The notes: generated by a model from the letters alone, not told the origin. A stretch of DNA of 64,000 nucleotides from Candidatus Aminicenantes bacterium UBA6072 (GCA_002436105.1 DIXU01000009.1:124001-188000); one strand, 5' to 3'. Positions 1 through 7,829 are shown, counted from the first letter of the stretch. A program made the numbers and translations.

Positions 1-380
1 CGCAATTCATCGACAACGGCGAGTTCACCTCCTTCCTGGATTCGGCGGCCATCAAGTACGTCCTGATCGACAAGATCTTCCAAAAAAAATCCCCGGCCGA
101 AGAAAAGATCAGCCGCATCGTGAAGGAATCCAGCTTCAACCGTTTCAACGCCCAGTACCTGCGCATGCTCAGCGAACTGGACGAGGCCCGCTTCAGCAAT
201 TCCCAGGAGCTGCTCATCGAGCAGATCGCCCGCATCAGCGAGGCCGTCGTCAACGACGGCTTCATCTTTCCCCTTTTCCAGAAAAGCTATTCCCTCTACG
301 TCCGCAAGTCGTGGCCGGAGCTGGAGATCGATTACTTCGGCCGGCCGCTGCTGCAAAGAGTGAGCCAGGGCAATGAATAA
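1..380 (+). CDS. C-terminal end of a possible extracellular solute-binding protein (partial)
   Basis: Only the last 125 or so codons lie in the window; the frame is open from the left edge and ends with TAA at 378-380. The tail reads FPLFQKSYSLYVRKSWPELE, which resembles the C-terminus of family-5 peptide-binding proteins, where a conserved 'P-hyd-Y-x-x-x-x-hyd' stretch precedes a terminal helix. That comparison is from memory and weak; no signal peptide or binding domain is visible because the N-terminus is missing. The next gene starts 8 nt before this stop, so the two are probably co-transcribed. Treat the product as unassigned if the upstream sequence disagrees. Confidence 0.5.
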   Translation, partial: QFIDNGEFTSFLDSAAIKYVLIDKIFQKKSPAEEKISRIVKESSFNRFNAQYLRMLSELDEARFSNSQELLIEQIARISEAVVNDGFIFPLFQKSYSLYVRKSWPELEIDYFGRPLLQRVSQGNE

Positions 381-819
381 AAAAATCCTGTGGATCGCCG
401 TTGTTTTCCTTTCCGCCTTGAACGCCCCCGCACTGGACCTGGGCCTGGTCGCCGGCTCCGTCAATCAGCCCTCCAGCTTTTTCTACGGCATCTCGGCCGG
501 TTCGGGGACCATCGTCCCCATGCTCAAGCTCGAATTCGAGGGCTGCCGCGTCAGCGAGACGGGGTGGAAAACCCTGACGGCCGCCGTGAAGCTCCGGCCG
601 AAATTCGGCATCTTCGCCCCCTACGCGGTCCTGGGAGCCGGCGCCGAGTTCGCCAGGCTGAATTTCCGCTTCAGCGACTACGAATTCTATACCTTCATCG
701 GCGGCGGGTTCCATATCTTCTTCACCTCCATGTTCTCGCTGCGGGCCGACGTACGCTGGCTGAACCTGCCGGAGGCCGACAAGACCCGCATCTGCGGCGG
801 GTTTTTCATCCACCTGTAA
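373..819 (+). CDS. Small outer-membrane beta-barrel-like protein
   Basis: 148 residues with a short Sec signal peptide (MNKKILWIAVVFLSALNAPA) and a mature part made of alternating hydrophobic and polar strands rich in Gly, Phe and Tyr (GAGAEFARLNFRFSDYEFYT), typical of OMP_b-brl-like 8-strand barrels. The start overlaps the preceding gene by 8 nt, which implies translational coupling. The protein ends in ...GGFFIHL with an aromatic-rich last strand. No enzymatic motif is visible. A periplasmic beta-rich protein is the alternative. Function unknown. Confidence 0.6.
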   Translation: MNKKILWIAVVFLSALNAPALDLGLVAGSVNQPSSFFYGISAGSGTIVPMLKLEFEGCRVSETGWKTLTAAVKLRPKFGIFAPYAVLGAGAEFARLNFRFSDYEFYTFIGGGFHIFFTSMFSLRADVRWLNLPEADKTRICGGFFIHL

Positions 820-834
820 GCCAGGCCGGAACGG

Positions 835-863
835 TTGACAAGCAGCCGCTTTTCGGCTATATA
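835..863 (+). promoter_or_regulatory. Sigma-70-type promoter of etfBA
   Basis: TTGACA at 835-840, a 17-nt spacer and TATATA at 858-863. The predicted transcription start near 870 leaves a leader of about 57 nt before the GTG of etfB. The match to consensus is strong for a GC-rich genome. Confidence 0.75.
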
Positions 864-926
864 TGTCCCTGGTTCGGCGAAATTCGTCATCTGCAGACAA
901 AACCAGTCGTTTTTCAGGAGGCCAGG

Positions 927-1697
927 GTGAACATTTACGTTTGCATCAAGCAAGTCCCCGACACCGAAGCCAGCATCCTGGTCAAGGACGGGCGCTCGAT
1001 CAACGAAGCCAATGTCAAGTGGATCGTCAGTCCCTACGACGAATACGCGATCGAGGAAGCCCTGAAACTGAAGGAAAAACTTCCCGGGTCCAAGGTGACC
1101 GCCGTATGCCTGGGACCGGACCGGGCGCAGAACGCCCTGCGCACGGCCCTGGCCATGGGCGCCGACGCCGCCGTGCACATCGAATGCGCCGCTCTCCTCG
1201 ATGCCCACAACACGGCCCGCGCCCTGGCCCACGTCATCGGCGCCGACAGGGAATTCGGCGTCATTTTCCTCGGCCGCCAGGCCATCGACGATGATGCCAG
1301 CCAGGTCCACCTGCTGCTCGCCGGGGAACTTTCGCTGCCGGCGGCCACCAATGTTCTGGCTTTCGCCTGCGACGGGCAGAAAGTCAGGATCGAGCGCGAG
1401 ATCGGCGAGGGCGCCCGGGAGGTCATCGAGATGGCCGTCCCCTGCGTCGTGGCGGCGGCCAAGGGGCTGAATACCCCGCGCTACGCGTCGATGATGGGCA
1501 TCATGAAGGCCAAGAAGATAGAGATTCGCAAGGTGCCCCTGGCCGAGACCGGAGCCGACGAGGCACGGAACCTGGTGCGACTGCTCAAGCTCTCCTCCCC
1601 GGCCGAAAAGCCGCAGGGCCGGGTCATCCCCGGCGAACCGGCGGCCGTTGTCCAGGAACTGGTCAAACGGCTGCGCGAAGAGGCGAAGGTACTCTAG
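927..1697 (+). CDS. etfB: Electron transfer flavoprotein beta subunit
   Basis: 256 residues, the usual EtfB size. It opens with VNIYVCIKQVPDTEA, the hallmark EtfB N-terminus, and continues with SPYDEYAIEEALKLKE and the AMP/nucleotide-binding region (GRQAIDDDASQVHLLLAGEL). The GTG at 927 is chosen because it follows an AGGAGG-like site at 916-923 and gives the family N-terminus; the frame is open much further upstream but without homology. EtfB pairs with EtfA to pass electrons between acyl-CoA or other dehydrogenases and a quinone or ferredoxin partner. etfA follows after 9 nt. No dehydrogenase gene is adjacent, so the partner is unknown. Confidence 0.95.
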   Translation: MNIYVCIKQVPDTEASILVKDGRSINEANVKWIVSPYDEYAIEEALKLKEKLPGSKVTAVCLGPDRAQNALRTALAMGADAAVHIECAALLDAHNTARALAHVIGADREFGVIFLGRQAIDDDASQVHLLLAGELSLPAATNVLAFACDGQKVRIEREIGEGAREVIEMAVPCVVAAAKGLNTPRYASMMGIMKAKKIEIRKVPLAETGADEARNLVRLLKLSSPAEKPQGRVIPGEPAAVVQELVKRLREEAKVL

Positions 1698-1706
1698 GAG
1701 AACACC

Positions 1707-2651
1707 ATGGCCAATATCGGATTGTATATCGAGCTGAAGGACGGCACGTTCAAGAAGTCGAACCGCGAGCTGCTCAGCCTGGCGCGAAAAGGCGGCCATG
1801 CCGTGCATGCCGTCGTCTTTTGCGCCGACGTGCAGCCTTACCTGGGGGAGATGCAGGGGGTGCAGTCGGTCGTCCAGGTCTCCGGGGCCGACCTCGCCTA
1901 CCAGCCCGAGCGCTATGCCCGCACCCTGGCAAGGGTCATCGACGAGTTCAAGCTGGAGGCATTCCTGGGCATCTATTCCGCCCAGGGCAAGGATCTTTTC
2001 CCGCGCCTGGCCGCGCTGCTCAAGGCCGGCCTGGTCAGCGACTGCCTGGCCGTCGACCTGGAGAAACGCCAGGCGGTCAAGCCCGTCTACTCGGGCAAGC
2101 TGCTCGCCGAGTACCAGGTCGAGGGTGAAAGGGCATTGTTCACCGTGCGGCCCAACGTCATCCCGGTGGAACCCGCCGCCGGGGGAACACCGCAGGTCAG
2201 GACCATGGCGCTCGACGGCGGCGAGCCCAAGGCGCGCATCGTGGAGATCATCCAGAGCGCTTCGCAGAAGGTCGACCTGACCGAGGCCGAGATCATCGTC
2301 TCGGGCGGCCGGGCCATGAAGGCCAGGGAGAACTTCGCCGTCCTGGAGGACCTGGCCCAGGTGCTCAACGCCGGGGTCGGCGCCTCGCGCGCCGCGGTCG
2401 ATGCCGGTTTCGCCACCTCCGACATGCAGGTGGGCCAGACCGGCAAGGTCGTCAACCCCAAGCTCTACATCGCCTGCGGAATCTCCGGGGCCATCCAGCA
2501 TTTCGTGGGCATGAAGACCTCCAAGGTCATCGTGGCCGTCAACAAGGACCCCGAAGCGCCCATCTTCAAGAAAGCCGACTACGGCATCGTCGGCGACCTG
2601 TTCACGATAGTTCCCTTGCTCAAGGAAGAAATCAAGAAGACACTGGGTTGA
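1707..2651 (+). CDS. etfA: Electron transfer flavoprotein alpha subunit
   Basis: 314 residues, matching EtfA. The C-terminal FAD-binding part is clear: SGGRAMKARENFAVLEDLAQ, then GASRAAVDAGF, the GQTGKVVNPKLYIACGISGA segment that holds FAD, and VAVNKDPEAPIFKKADYGIVGD near the end. It forms the heterodimer with the upstream etfB product and carries the redox-active FAD. The start follows a GGAG ribosome site (1698-1701). The stop codon runs straight into a 7-nt-period repeat array. Confidence 0.96.
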   Translation: MANIGLYIELKDGTFKKSNRELLSLARKGGHAVHAVVFCADVQPYLGEMQGVQSVVQVSGADLAYQPERYARTLARVIDEFKLEAFLGIYSAQGKDLFPRLAALLKAGLVSDCLAVDLEKRQAVKPVYSGKLLAEYQVEGERALFTVRPNVIPVEPAAGGTPQVRTMALDGGEPKARIVEIIQSASQKVDLTEAEIIVSGGRAMKARENFAVLEDLAQVLNAGVGASRAAVDAGFATSDMQVGQTGKVVNPKLYIACGISGAIQHFVGMKTSKVIVAVNKDPEAPIFKKADYGIVGDLFTIVPLLKEEIKKTLG

Positions 2652-2748
2652 CGGTTGACGGTATACGGTTCACGGTAAGAAACAGGAATCAGAATGCATT
2701 TCATCGAGTGTTTTTACCGTCTACCGTACACCGTGTACCGTGTACCGA
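2651..2748. repeat. Inverted pair of 7-nt-period arrays (ACGGT / ACCGT)
   Basis: ACGGT begins at 2651, 2658, 2665 and 2672, exactly 7 nt apart. The complementary ACCGT begins at 2716, 2723, 2730 and 2737, with ACCGA at 2744, also 7 nt apart. The arms can fold back over a spacer of roughly 40 nt. The left arm starts inside the etfA stop codon. It may terminate transcription between etfA and the convergent micro-gene; it resembles the heptamer STRR repeats known in cyanobacteria only in general design. Confidence 0.8.
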
Positions 2749-2763
2749 GTTCTTCTTCGCGCG

Positions 2764-2955
2764 CTAATTCTTTTCGCTCTGCCTGAGCACCTTTTCGTAA
2801 TCCTTTTTCAGCCGCTTGTTCTCCTGTTCCAGTTCCCGGACATGCCCGCGCAGCGTGCGCAACTCCAGCAGCCACTGCAGCAACTGCCGCTCGATCTGCT
2901 TGTGGGAGATCTTCATCTTGACCAGCAGGATATTGATGTAGTCATCCAGGCGCAT
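2764..2955 (-). CDS. Short coiled-coil protein of unknown function
   Basis: 63 residues, highly charged, with a continuous heptad-like helix from about residue 14 to the end (LLELRTLRGHVRELEQENKR). No signal peptide, membrane segment or catalytic motif. The gene is credible because it has its own near-consensus promoter (2973-3001), which predicts a leader of about 10 nt, and because no better frame exists here. It is convergent with etfBA and divergent from gmd. It could be a small regulator or adaptor; no family was recognised. Confidence 0.6.
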   Translation of the reverse strand: MRLDDYINILLVKMKISHKQIERQLLQWLLELRTLRGHVRELEQENKRLKKDYEKVLRQSEKN

Positions 2956-2972
2956 GGCATTTCTCTATTGCA

Positions 2973-3001
2973 ATTATAAAACTTCCGGAACCTGTTTTCA
3001 A
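2973..3001 (-). promoter_or_regulatory. Sigma-70-type promoter of the coiled-coil micro-gene
   Basis: On the minus strand: TTGAAA (3001-2996), 17-nt spacer, TATAAT (2978-2973). The start codon at 2955 lies about 17 nt beyond the -10 box. Confidence 0.7.
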
Positions 3002-3034
3002 ATCAGGTGTTTGTGCCCGTGCCACTTGGATCTC

Positions 3035-3145
3035 AGGGAAGAACAGGGAAGAGAGAGGGAAAGGCAGAGTGGGCGAGAGTCTCTTGAAGGGTTCTTCCCA
3101 CTTTCTCTTCCCTCATTCTTCCCTCTGTCTTCCCTCTCTCTTCCC
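3035..3145. repeat. Inverted pair of ~11-nt-period arrays (AGGGAA / TTCCC)
   Basis: AGGGAA starts at 3035, 3045 and 3056; TTCCC starts at 3095, 3108, 3119, 3130 and 3141 (11 nt apart for the last four). The polypurine arm and polypyrimidine arm are complementary and separated by about 35 nt. The array sits directly upstream of the gmd promoter. The design is the same as the 7-nt arrays elsewhere in the window, with a different unit. Confidence 0.75.
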
Positions 3146-3168
3146 TTAATCCAAGCCTGCAGCAGAGA

Positions 3169-3197
3169 TTGACGGCCCCCACGGATTCGGCTACAAT
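3169..3197 (+). promoter_or_regulatory. Sigma-70-type promoter of gmd
   Basis: TTGACG (3169-3174), 17-nt spacer, TACAAT (3192-3197). Transcription would start near 3204, about 16 nt before the chosen ATG. Confidence 0.75.
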
Positions 3198-3219
3198 GGA
3201 CACCTACAGAGGAGTGATG

Positions 3220-4194
3220 ATGGCCAAAAAAGCGTTGATCACCGGTGTCACCGGCCAGGACGGGTCTTACCTGGCCGATTTCCTGCTGGAAAAGGGCTAT
3301 GAGGTCTACGGCATGGTCCGCCGTTCCAGCATGGAGAAGTTCGACCGCATCGAGCACATCAAGGACCGCATCCAGATCCGCCAGGCCGACCTGCTGGACC
3401 AGTACTCGATCAGCAAGATCATCGAAGAGGTTCAGCCCGACGAGGTGTACAACCTGGCCGCCATGAGCTTCGTGCCCACCTCCTGGGACCAGCCCGTGCT
3501 GACCGCCGAGTTCACGGCCATCGGCGTCACGCGCATGCTCGAAGCCATCCGCGCCGTCAATCCGCGCATCCGCTTTTACCAGGCTTCCTCCTCGGAGATG
3601 TTCGGCAAGGTCAGGGAGATCCCGCAGACGGAGACGACACCCTTCCATCCGCGCAGTCCCTACGGCGTGGCCAAGGTGTACGGGCACTGGATCACGGTCA
3701 ATTACCGCGAAAGCTACGGGATCTTCGGCGCTTCGGGCATCCTGTTCAACCACGAGTCGCCGCGGCGGGGCATCGAGTTCGTCACCCGCAAGGTGACCTA
3801 CAACGCGGCCCGCATCAAGCTGGGACTGGACAAGGAGCTGCGCCTGGGCAACCTGGAAGCCAAGCGCGATTGGGGCTACGCCCTGGACTATGTCGAGGCC
3901 ATTTGGCTCATGCTGCAGCAGGACAAGCCCGATGACTTCGTCATCGCCAGCGGCGAGACGCACTCGGTGCAGGAACTGGTGGATATCGCCTTCTCTCATG
4001 TCGGCCTCGACTATCGCGATTTCGTGGTTTTGGACCGGAAATTCATTCGCCCGGCCGAAGTCGACCTGCTCATGGGCGACTATGGCAAAGCCAAAAAGAT
4101 TCTCGGCTGGCAGCCCAAGGTCCGTTTCGCCGAGCTGGTCAGGATGATGGTCGACGCCGACCTGGCATTGCTCAAGAAGGATTACCGCCTGTGA
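3220..4194 (+). CDS. gmd: GDP-mannose 4,6-dehydratase
   Basis: 324 residues of the extended short-chain dehydrogenase fold. The Rossmann motif GVTGQDGSYL is at residues 8-17, the YxxxK catalytic pair is in SPYGVAKVYGHW, and LFNHESPRRG is the diagnostic GMD signature. It converts GDP-D-mannose to GDP-4-keto-6-deoxymannose, the precursor of GDP-fucose, rhamnose or perosamine for surface glycans. ATG 3220 is preferred because AGAGGAG (3208-3214) is correctly spaced and an upstream TTG at 3169 is the -35 box. The cupin gene downstream overlaps the stop. No epimerase (fcl) or rmd partner is adjacent. Confidence 0.94.
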   Translation: MAKKALITGVTGQDGSYLADFLLEKGYEVYGMVRRSSMEKFDRIEHIKDRIQIRQADLLDQYSISKIIEEVQPDEVYNLAAMSFVPTSWDQPVLTAEFTAIGVTRMLEAIRAVNPRIRFYQASSSEMFGKVREIPQTETTPFHPRSPYGVAKVYGHWITVNYRESYGIFGASGILFNHESPRRGIEFVTRKVTYNAARIKLGLDKELRLGNLEAKRDWGYALDYVEAIWLMLQQDKPDDFVIASGETHSVQELVDIAFSHVGLDYRDFVVLDRKFIRPAEVDLLMGDYGKAKKILGWQPKVRFAELVRMMVDADLALLKKDYRL

Positions 4195-4544
4195 ATGAAG
4201 TTTACACCAAGGAAGAGCGCCCCTGGGGCTGGTTCGAGATCCTCTACGAGGAACCCGGCCTCAAGGTGAAGCGCATCATGGTCGCCCCGGGCAAGCGCCT
4301 GTCGCTGCAGAGCCATGAGCAGCGCGCCGAGAACTGGGTGGTGCTGCAGGGCCAGGCCCGGTTCACCCTCGACGGCGCGACCGTCGCCCTGGCGCCGCAC
4401 CAGTCGGTCTTCATCCCGAAAAAGAGCCGGCACCGCATCGAGAACCCGGGAACGGAGGAGCTGGTGTTCGTCGAGGTGCAGACCGGCTCCTACCTGGGCG
4501 AGGACGACATCGTCCGCTACCAGGACGACTTCGACCGCTGCTGA
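4191..4544 (+). CDS. Cupin mannose-6-phosphate isomerase (type II-like, stand-alone)
   Basis: 117 residues forming a single cupin domain like the C-terminal isomerase part of bifunctional AlgA/ManC proteins: PWGWFEILYEE, KRIMVAPGKRLSLQSHEQRAENWVVL with the metal-binding His and Glu, then FIPKKSRHRIENPG and EVQTGSYLGEDDIVRYQDDF. It would interconvert fructose-6-P and mannose-6-P and so feed GDP-mannose synthesis for the gmd step. The GTG start overlaps the gmd stop by 4 nt. No GTP:mannose-1-phosphate guanylyltransferase domain is fused; a candidate stand-alone nucleotidyltransferase lies at 9119-9979. Confidence 0.85.
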   Translation: MNEVYTKEERPWGWFEILYEEPGLKVKRIMVAPGKRLSLQSHEQRAENWVVLQGQARFTLDGATVALAPHQSVFIPKKSRHRIENPGTEELVFVEVQTGSYLGEDDIVRYQDDFDRC

Positions 4545-4585
4545 AAGGGCGGTTCCCGGAATCGAGCGGAAAAAAGGAGAGAACC

Positions 4586-5563
4586 ATGCTGAAAAAGGAG
4601 CAGGAGATCGGCCTGCGGGCCGTCCGTGAGGCCATGGACCTGGCCGCGGCCATCCAGAAGGATCTGACCGGCAGGGACACGCTGACCAAGAGCGACCGCA
4701 GCCCGGTGACCATCGCCGATTTCGCCAGCCAGGCCCTGGTCTGCAAGGCCCTTTCCCTCCACTTCCCGGGCGTTCCCATCGTGGGCGAAGAGGACTCGCT
4801 GGCCATCCGCCGGCCGGAGAACCGCGGGGTATTGGCCAAGATCGTCCACTACCTGCAGCGCTACGACCCGGACATGATGGAGGCCCTGATCTGTGACCTG
4901 ATCGACATGGGCGGGGACGAGCCCGCTGAGACGTTCTGGACCCTGGATCCCATCGACGGCACCAAGGGCTTCCTGCGCGGCGAACAGTTCGCCGTCGCCC
5001 TGGCCCTGGTCCGCGGCGGCCAGGTCCAGCTGGGCATCCTCGGCTGCCCCAACCTGGTGCCGGAATCCGGCGGCACCCTCTTCTGGGCCATCCGCGGCCA
5101 GGGGAGCTTTCAGGCCGCTTCCGGCGGCGGGCACGAGCCGGTCCGCGCTTCGGCCCGCAGCGACTCGAGGCAGATGAAATTCGTGGAAAGCTATGAATCG
5201 TCGCACAGCGACAAGAACACTCAGCTGGAAATATCCCGCCGCCTGCGGATCTCAAGCCCCCCCGAGCAGATGGACAGCCAGGTCAAGTACGGCATCGTCG
5301 CCTCGGGGGGGGCCGACATCTACCTGCGCATCCCCAATCCCGCCAGCCCCGACTATCGCGAGAAGATCTGGGATCACGCCGCCGGCAGCCTGATCGTCGA
5401 GGAAGCCGGAGGCAGGGTCAGCGACATCGACGGCAAAAAGCTTGATTTTTCCGTTGGCAGGACCCTGCGCAACAACCGCGGCATCCTGGCCACCAACGGG
5501 CTGGTCCACGACCGCGTGCTGGGGATCATCGCGGAATTGGCCGGCGGCACAAAACCGAAATAG
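4586..5563 (+). CDS. Inositol-monophosphatase superfamily, 3'(2'),5'-bisphosphate nucleotidase (HAL2/SAL1-like)
   Basis: 325 residues. Li-sensitive phosphatase motifs are present: SPVTIADFASQALV, VGEEDS, the metal-binding DPIDGTKGFLRGEQFAVALA block at about residues 123-142, and WDHAAGSLIVEEAGG at the C-terminus. The long GFLRGEQF version is typical of SAL1/HAL2 enzymes that hydrolyse 3'-phosphoadenosine 5'-phosphate, rather than of SuhB. An AAGGAGA site precedes ATG 4586. It lies 41 nt after the cupin gene, in the same direction. Inference: it recycles PAP from sulfotransferase reactions; a sulfotransferase-like gene occurs at 61640-62494. Confidence 0.85.
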   Translation: MLKKEQEIGLRAVREAMDLAAAIQKDLTGRDTLTKSDRSPVTIADFASQALVCKALSLHFPGVPIVGEEDSLAIRRPENRGVLAKIVHYLQRYDPDMMEALICDLIDMGGDEPAETFWTLDPIDGTKGFLRGEQFAVALALVRGGQVQLGILGCPNLVPESGGTLFWAIRGQGSFQAASGGGHEPVRASARSDSRQMKFVESYESSHSDKNTQLEISRRLRISSPPEQMDSQVKYGIVASGGADIYLRIPNPASPDYREKIWDHAAGSLIVEEAGGRVSDIDGKKLDFSVGRTLRNNRGILATNGLVHDRVLGIIAELAGGTKPK

Positions 5564-5580
5564 ACAACGATCAAACAAAG

Positions 5581-5606
5581 AGGGGCGGTTCACGAACCGC
5601 CCCTAC
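5581..5606. repeat. REP-like hairpin between nucleotidase gene and transposase gene
   Basis: AGGGGCGGTTC and GAACCGCCCCT form 11-bp arms around a 2-nt loop, followed by AC at 5605-5606, so that the minus strand begins GTAGGGGCG like the palindrome inside the neighbouring transposase gene. It sits 14 nt beyond the transposase stop codon. It probably doubles as a terminator for the two convergent genes. Confidence 0.8.
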
Positions 5607-5619
5607 ATGAAGAAAAGAA

Positions 5620-6186
5620 TCAAGGCAATTTCTCTTCTTTGCCGAAATTAAAAGGATTATTCTCATCATCGATCCAATTCGCAGGATTGGAAACAATATA
5701 ATCGCTGATTCGTTTCAATTCAGATTCATTCCGGATAATTCGTTCATAATAATTCCGCTGCCACACTGGCACGCCTGGCGCATTGCGGAGGATATTGATA
5801 TTTTTGGTGACGGCAGATTTATATCCGGCCATTAATGATCCGACCGATTTCGGGTTCAGACCGGGCACGCCATCCGTAGGGGCGACCGGCCGGTCGCCCC
5901 TACCATGGATGAACACGATGGCATGAAAATGGTTCGGCATTATAATAAATTCACCTAGTCCAATTTCCTTGCGTATCGATGGGATCCGTATCCATTCATT
6001 GTGAACGATATCCCCATATGGATTCAATATAATTTGAGGAATACCGTTTGCCCTCTCGGACAGTTCACCAAATAGGCACTCACGATTCCAGGAACATATG
6101 GTCACAAAATAGATCCCATTCCTTGAATAATCGAACCCCTTCAGTCGGATGGACCGACGATGGTGGATCTCAGGATTGAATTTCAA
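5620..6186 (-). CDS. REP-associated tyrosine transposase (RAYT, IS200/Y1 family)
   Basis: 188 residues from a TTG start. It shows FNPEIHHRRSIRLKGFDYS at the N-terminus, YFVTICSWNRECLFGE, the metal-binding HUH motif in MPNHFHAIVF, and the catalytic-helix end VWQRNYYERIIRNESEL, all typical of RAYTs, which cut single-stranded REP hairpins. TTG 6186 is preferred to the upstream ATG 6288, which lies within the LOG gene and gives a non-conserved extension. A perfect 28-bp palindrome (5876-5903) lies inside the frame and encodes the insert GRGDRPVAPTDG just after the HUH motif. It looks intact, but activity is unproven. Confidence 0.85.
   Translation of the reverse strand: MKFNPEIHHRRSIRLKGFDYSRNGIYFVTICSWNRECLFGELSERANGIPQIILNPYGDIVHNEWIRIPSIRKEIGLGEFIIMPNHFHAIVFIHGRGDRPVAPTDGVPGLNPKSVGSLMAGYKSAVTKNINILRNAPGVPVWQRNYYERIIRNESELKRISDYIVSNPANWIDDENNPFNFGKEEKLP
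5876..5903. repeat. Perfect 28-bp REP-type palindrome inside the RAYT gene
   Basis: The half-site is GTAGGGGCGACCGG, followed immediately by its exact reverse complement. It is read in frame by the transposase gene and shares the GTAGGGGCG head with the hairpin at 5581-5606. Confidence 0.9.
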
Positions 6187-6190
6187 AGAA

Positions 6191-6784
6191 TCATTCCCCC
6201 AGTCCCAACGCCCATTCGGCCTTGTCGGCGACGACGGGCCGGAAGTTTTCGAATTGAAGAAGCAGATCCCCGGGGGTTTCGGCGGCAAGGATCATGGCGC
6301 GGTGGGGTGGGTCGATGAACCCCTGCCCGGCGACGTGATCGAGAAAATCCAGCAGCGGCGCGAAGTAGCCGCCGACATTGAGCAAGCCGCAGGGCTTCTG
6401 GTGCATGCCCAGCTGGGCCCAGGTCAATATTTCAAATATTTCCTCCAGGGTGCCCAGACCGCCCGGCAGGGCCATGAAGCCGTCGGCAAGTTCGGCCATC
6501 ATGGCTTTGCGCTCGTGCATCGTGTTCACCACCCGCAGGTCGGCAAGACCGTTGAACGCCACTTTTCTCTCATGCAGGTCCCTGGGGATGACGCCGATCA
6601 CCTCGCCGCCGTTCTCCAGGGCGGCCTGCGCCAGTTGCCCCATCATGCCGACCTTGCCCCCGCCGAACACCAGTCCGATGCCGCGGCGCGCCAGCAGGGC
6701 GCCCAGCTCCCTGGCCGCCCGGGCGTACTCGGGCCGGGCGCCTGGGCTCGAGCCGCAGAAGACGCAGATTCTTTTCAGGGTCAT
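6191..6784 (-). CDS. LOG-family protein (cytokinin riboside 5'-monophosphate phosphoribohydrolase-like)
   Basis: 197 residues, the usual size. It opens with KRICVFCGSSPGA, continues with GLVFGGGKVGMMGQLA, and carries the nucleotide-monophosphate site MHERKAMMAELADGFMALPG followed by PGGLGTLEEIFE, the PGGxGTxxE family signature. LOG enzymes split nucleoside 5'-monophosphates into base and ribose-5-phosphate; in non-plant-associated bacteria the role is probably nucleotide salvage or clearance. Its ATG overlaps the stop of the HIT gene by 4 nt (ATGA), so both come from one mRNA. Confidence 0.92.
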   Translation of the reverse strand: MTLKRICVFCGSSPGARPEYARAARELGALLARRGIGLVFGGGKVGMMGQLAQAALENGGEVIGVIPRDLHERKVAFNGLADLRVVNTMHERKAMMAELADGFMALPGGLGTLEEIFEILTWAQLGMHQKPCGLLNVGGYFAPLLDFLDHVAGQGFIDPPHRAMILAAETPGDLLLQFENFRPVVADKAEWALGLGE

Positions 6785-7224
6785 TCTTTCGCCTCAAGAA
6801 ACGTACCAATGGAGGCGCAAACGGCATGAATATCGGGCGTACCTTTCGGTGTCCGACTGCCGGGACCGAAGGCGCTGCGTGCCCAGGAAAAAAGCATGGG
6901 GCCGTCGATCGCTTCATTGGCGTTGAAGTTGGCCTTGTGGTATTCCTTCAGCAGCCAGGCCGTGCGCGGGAACAGGTGGAAATGGAGCCGCGGCTCGACC
7001 TCGCAAAATGAAAGGACATAGACCCGCTCGGCCCCGACCGCCTGCTCGATGGCCGCGGTCGCCCTTGCCAGCATGGCACCCAGCGCCCTTGCCGTTTCCG
7101 CCGGCAGCTGCGCCACGCTCGTCTCCCCGCTTTTCAGCCGCAGGATCAAATAGCCGGGCAGCGGGCACTCGGCGCTCTGCTCCAGGGCAAACATTTCGTC
7201 TTCAAAAACCAGCCGTTCATTCAT
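6781..7224 (-). CDS. HIT-like nucleotide-binding protein
   Basis: 147 residues. LHFHLFPRTAWL near residue 75 matches the histidine-triad motif, but the third histidine is Phe (HxHxF); the central catalytic His is kept. GYLILRLKSGE and the AIEQAVGAERVYVLSFCE segment fit the HIT fold. HIT proteins hydrolyse or transfer nucleotides. ATG 7224 is chosen over ATG 7236 because it overlaps the upstream stop as ATGA. It is sandwiched between a methyltransferase and a LOG gene with overlaps on both sides, which suggests shared expression. Substrate unknown. Confidence 0.75.
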   Translation of the reverse strand: MNERLVFEDEMFALEQSAECPLPGYLILRLKSGETSVAQLPAETARALGAMLARATAAIEQAVGAERVYVLSFCEVEPRLHFHLFPRTAWLLKEYHKANFNANEAIDGPMLFSWARSAFGPGSRTPKGTPDIHAVCASIGTFLEAKE

Positions 7225-7829
7225 TTGCCGCCCCATATTGAAGCCAGGCCGTACGACATGGGGATTGTGAAGTTCATTTGCCCGCGATAGGGTTCGATGC
7301 GTCGCAGGCTCACTTCGCCCTGGGAGACGATCTTGGCTTCAAGCTCGGCAAAAGTGGCAAAACGCTGCAGGCTTTGGAAGTGCTGAACGCGATCCGGCTT
7401 CTGGATCCAAATGGCCTGCCAGGCGTTTTTCACCTTTGTTTCTTCCGCCGTAATATACGCCCAGGGCGAATCCGGGGAATGGTCGAAGACCACTACCTGT
7501 GGGGCCATGCATTTCGCCCTGGCAAGCGCCTGCAGCGGGTCGGCCATTTCATGCAGGCAAAATTCGAAAAAGACCATGTCCGCAGCCAGGGCACAAGTGG
7601 CAAAATCCCCGACAAGGCATTCATAGCGATCGGCCAACCCGATGCCCGCCACTTTTTCTTGCAGAGCCGCCATTACTTCCGGATTGAAATCAATCGCGAT
7701 CACCCGGCGTGCTTTTCGGCCATATTCGGCAAATTGCCCGCCCCCCGCGCCAACGGCAATGACCGCTTTGTCGGTAAAATCGGCGAATTCCAGAATGTTC
7801 TTCAGAATGGAATGGATGGCGGCAGCCAT
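7221..7829 (-). CDS. Class I SAM-dependent methyltransferase-like protein
   Basis: 202 residues with a Rossmann-type start KAVIAVGAGGGQFAEYGRKA (motif I), the acidic VIAIDFNPEVMAAL (motif II), and FFEFCLHEMADPLQAL where the motif IV region is expected. The overall pattern is that of Methyltransf_11/25 proteins acting on small molecules. ATG 7829 follows an AGGGGGG ribosome site; an upstream ATG at 7883 is possible but adds 18 unconserved residues. It is the first gene of a four-gene minus-strand run (methyltransferase, HIT, LOG, RAYT). Substrate not predictable. Confidence 0.8.
   Translation of the reverse strand: MAAAIHSILKNILEFADFTDKAVIAVGAGGGQFAEYGRKARRVIAIDFNPEVMAALQEKVAGIGLADRYECLVGDFATCALAADMVFFEFCLHEMADPLQALARAKCMAPQVVVFDHSPDSPWAYITAEETKVKNAWQAIWIQKPDRVQHFQSLQRFATFAELEAKIVSQGEVSLRRIEPYRGQMNFTIPMSYGLASIWGGK

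Noticed and set aside
687..2501. 604-codon open frame on the minus strand opposite etfBA
   Set aside because: It is antisense to two clear conserved genes, low in sequence complexity and shows no homology or ribosome site; long antisense frames are expected at this GC content.
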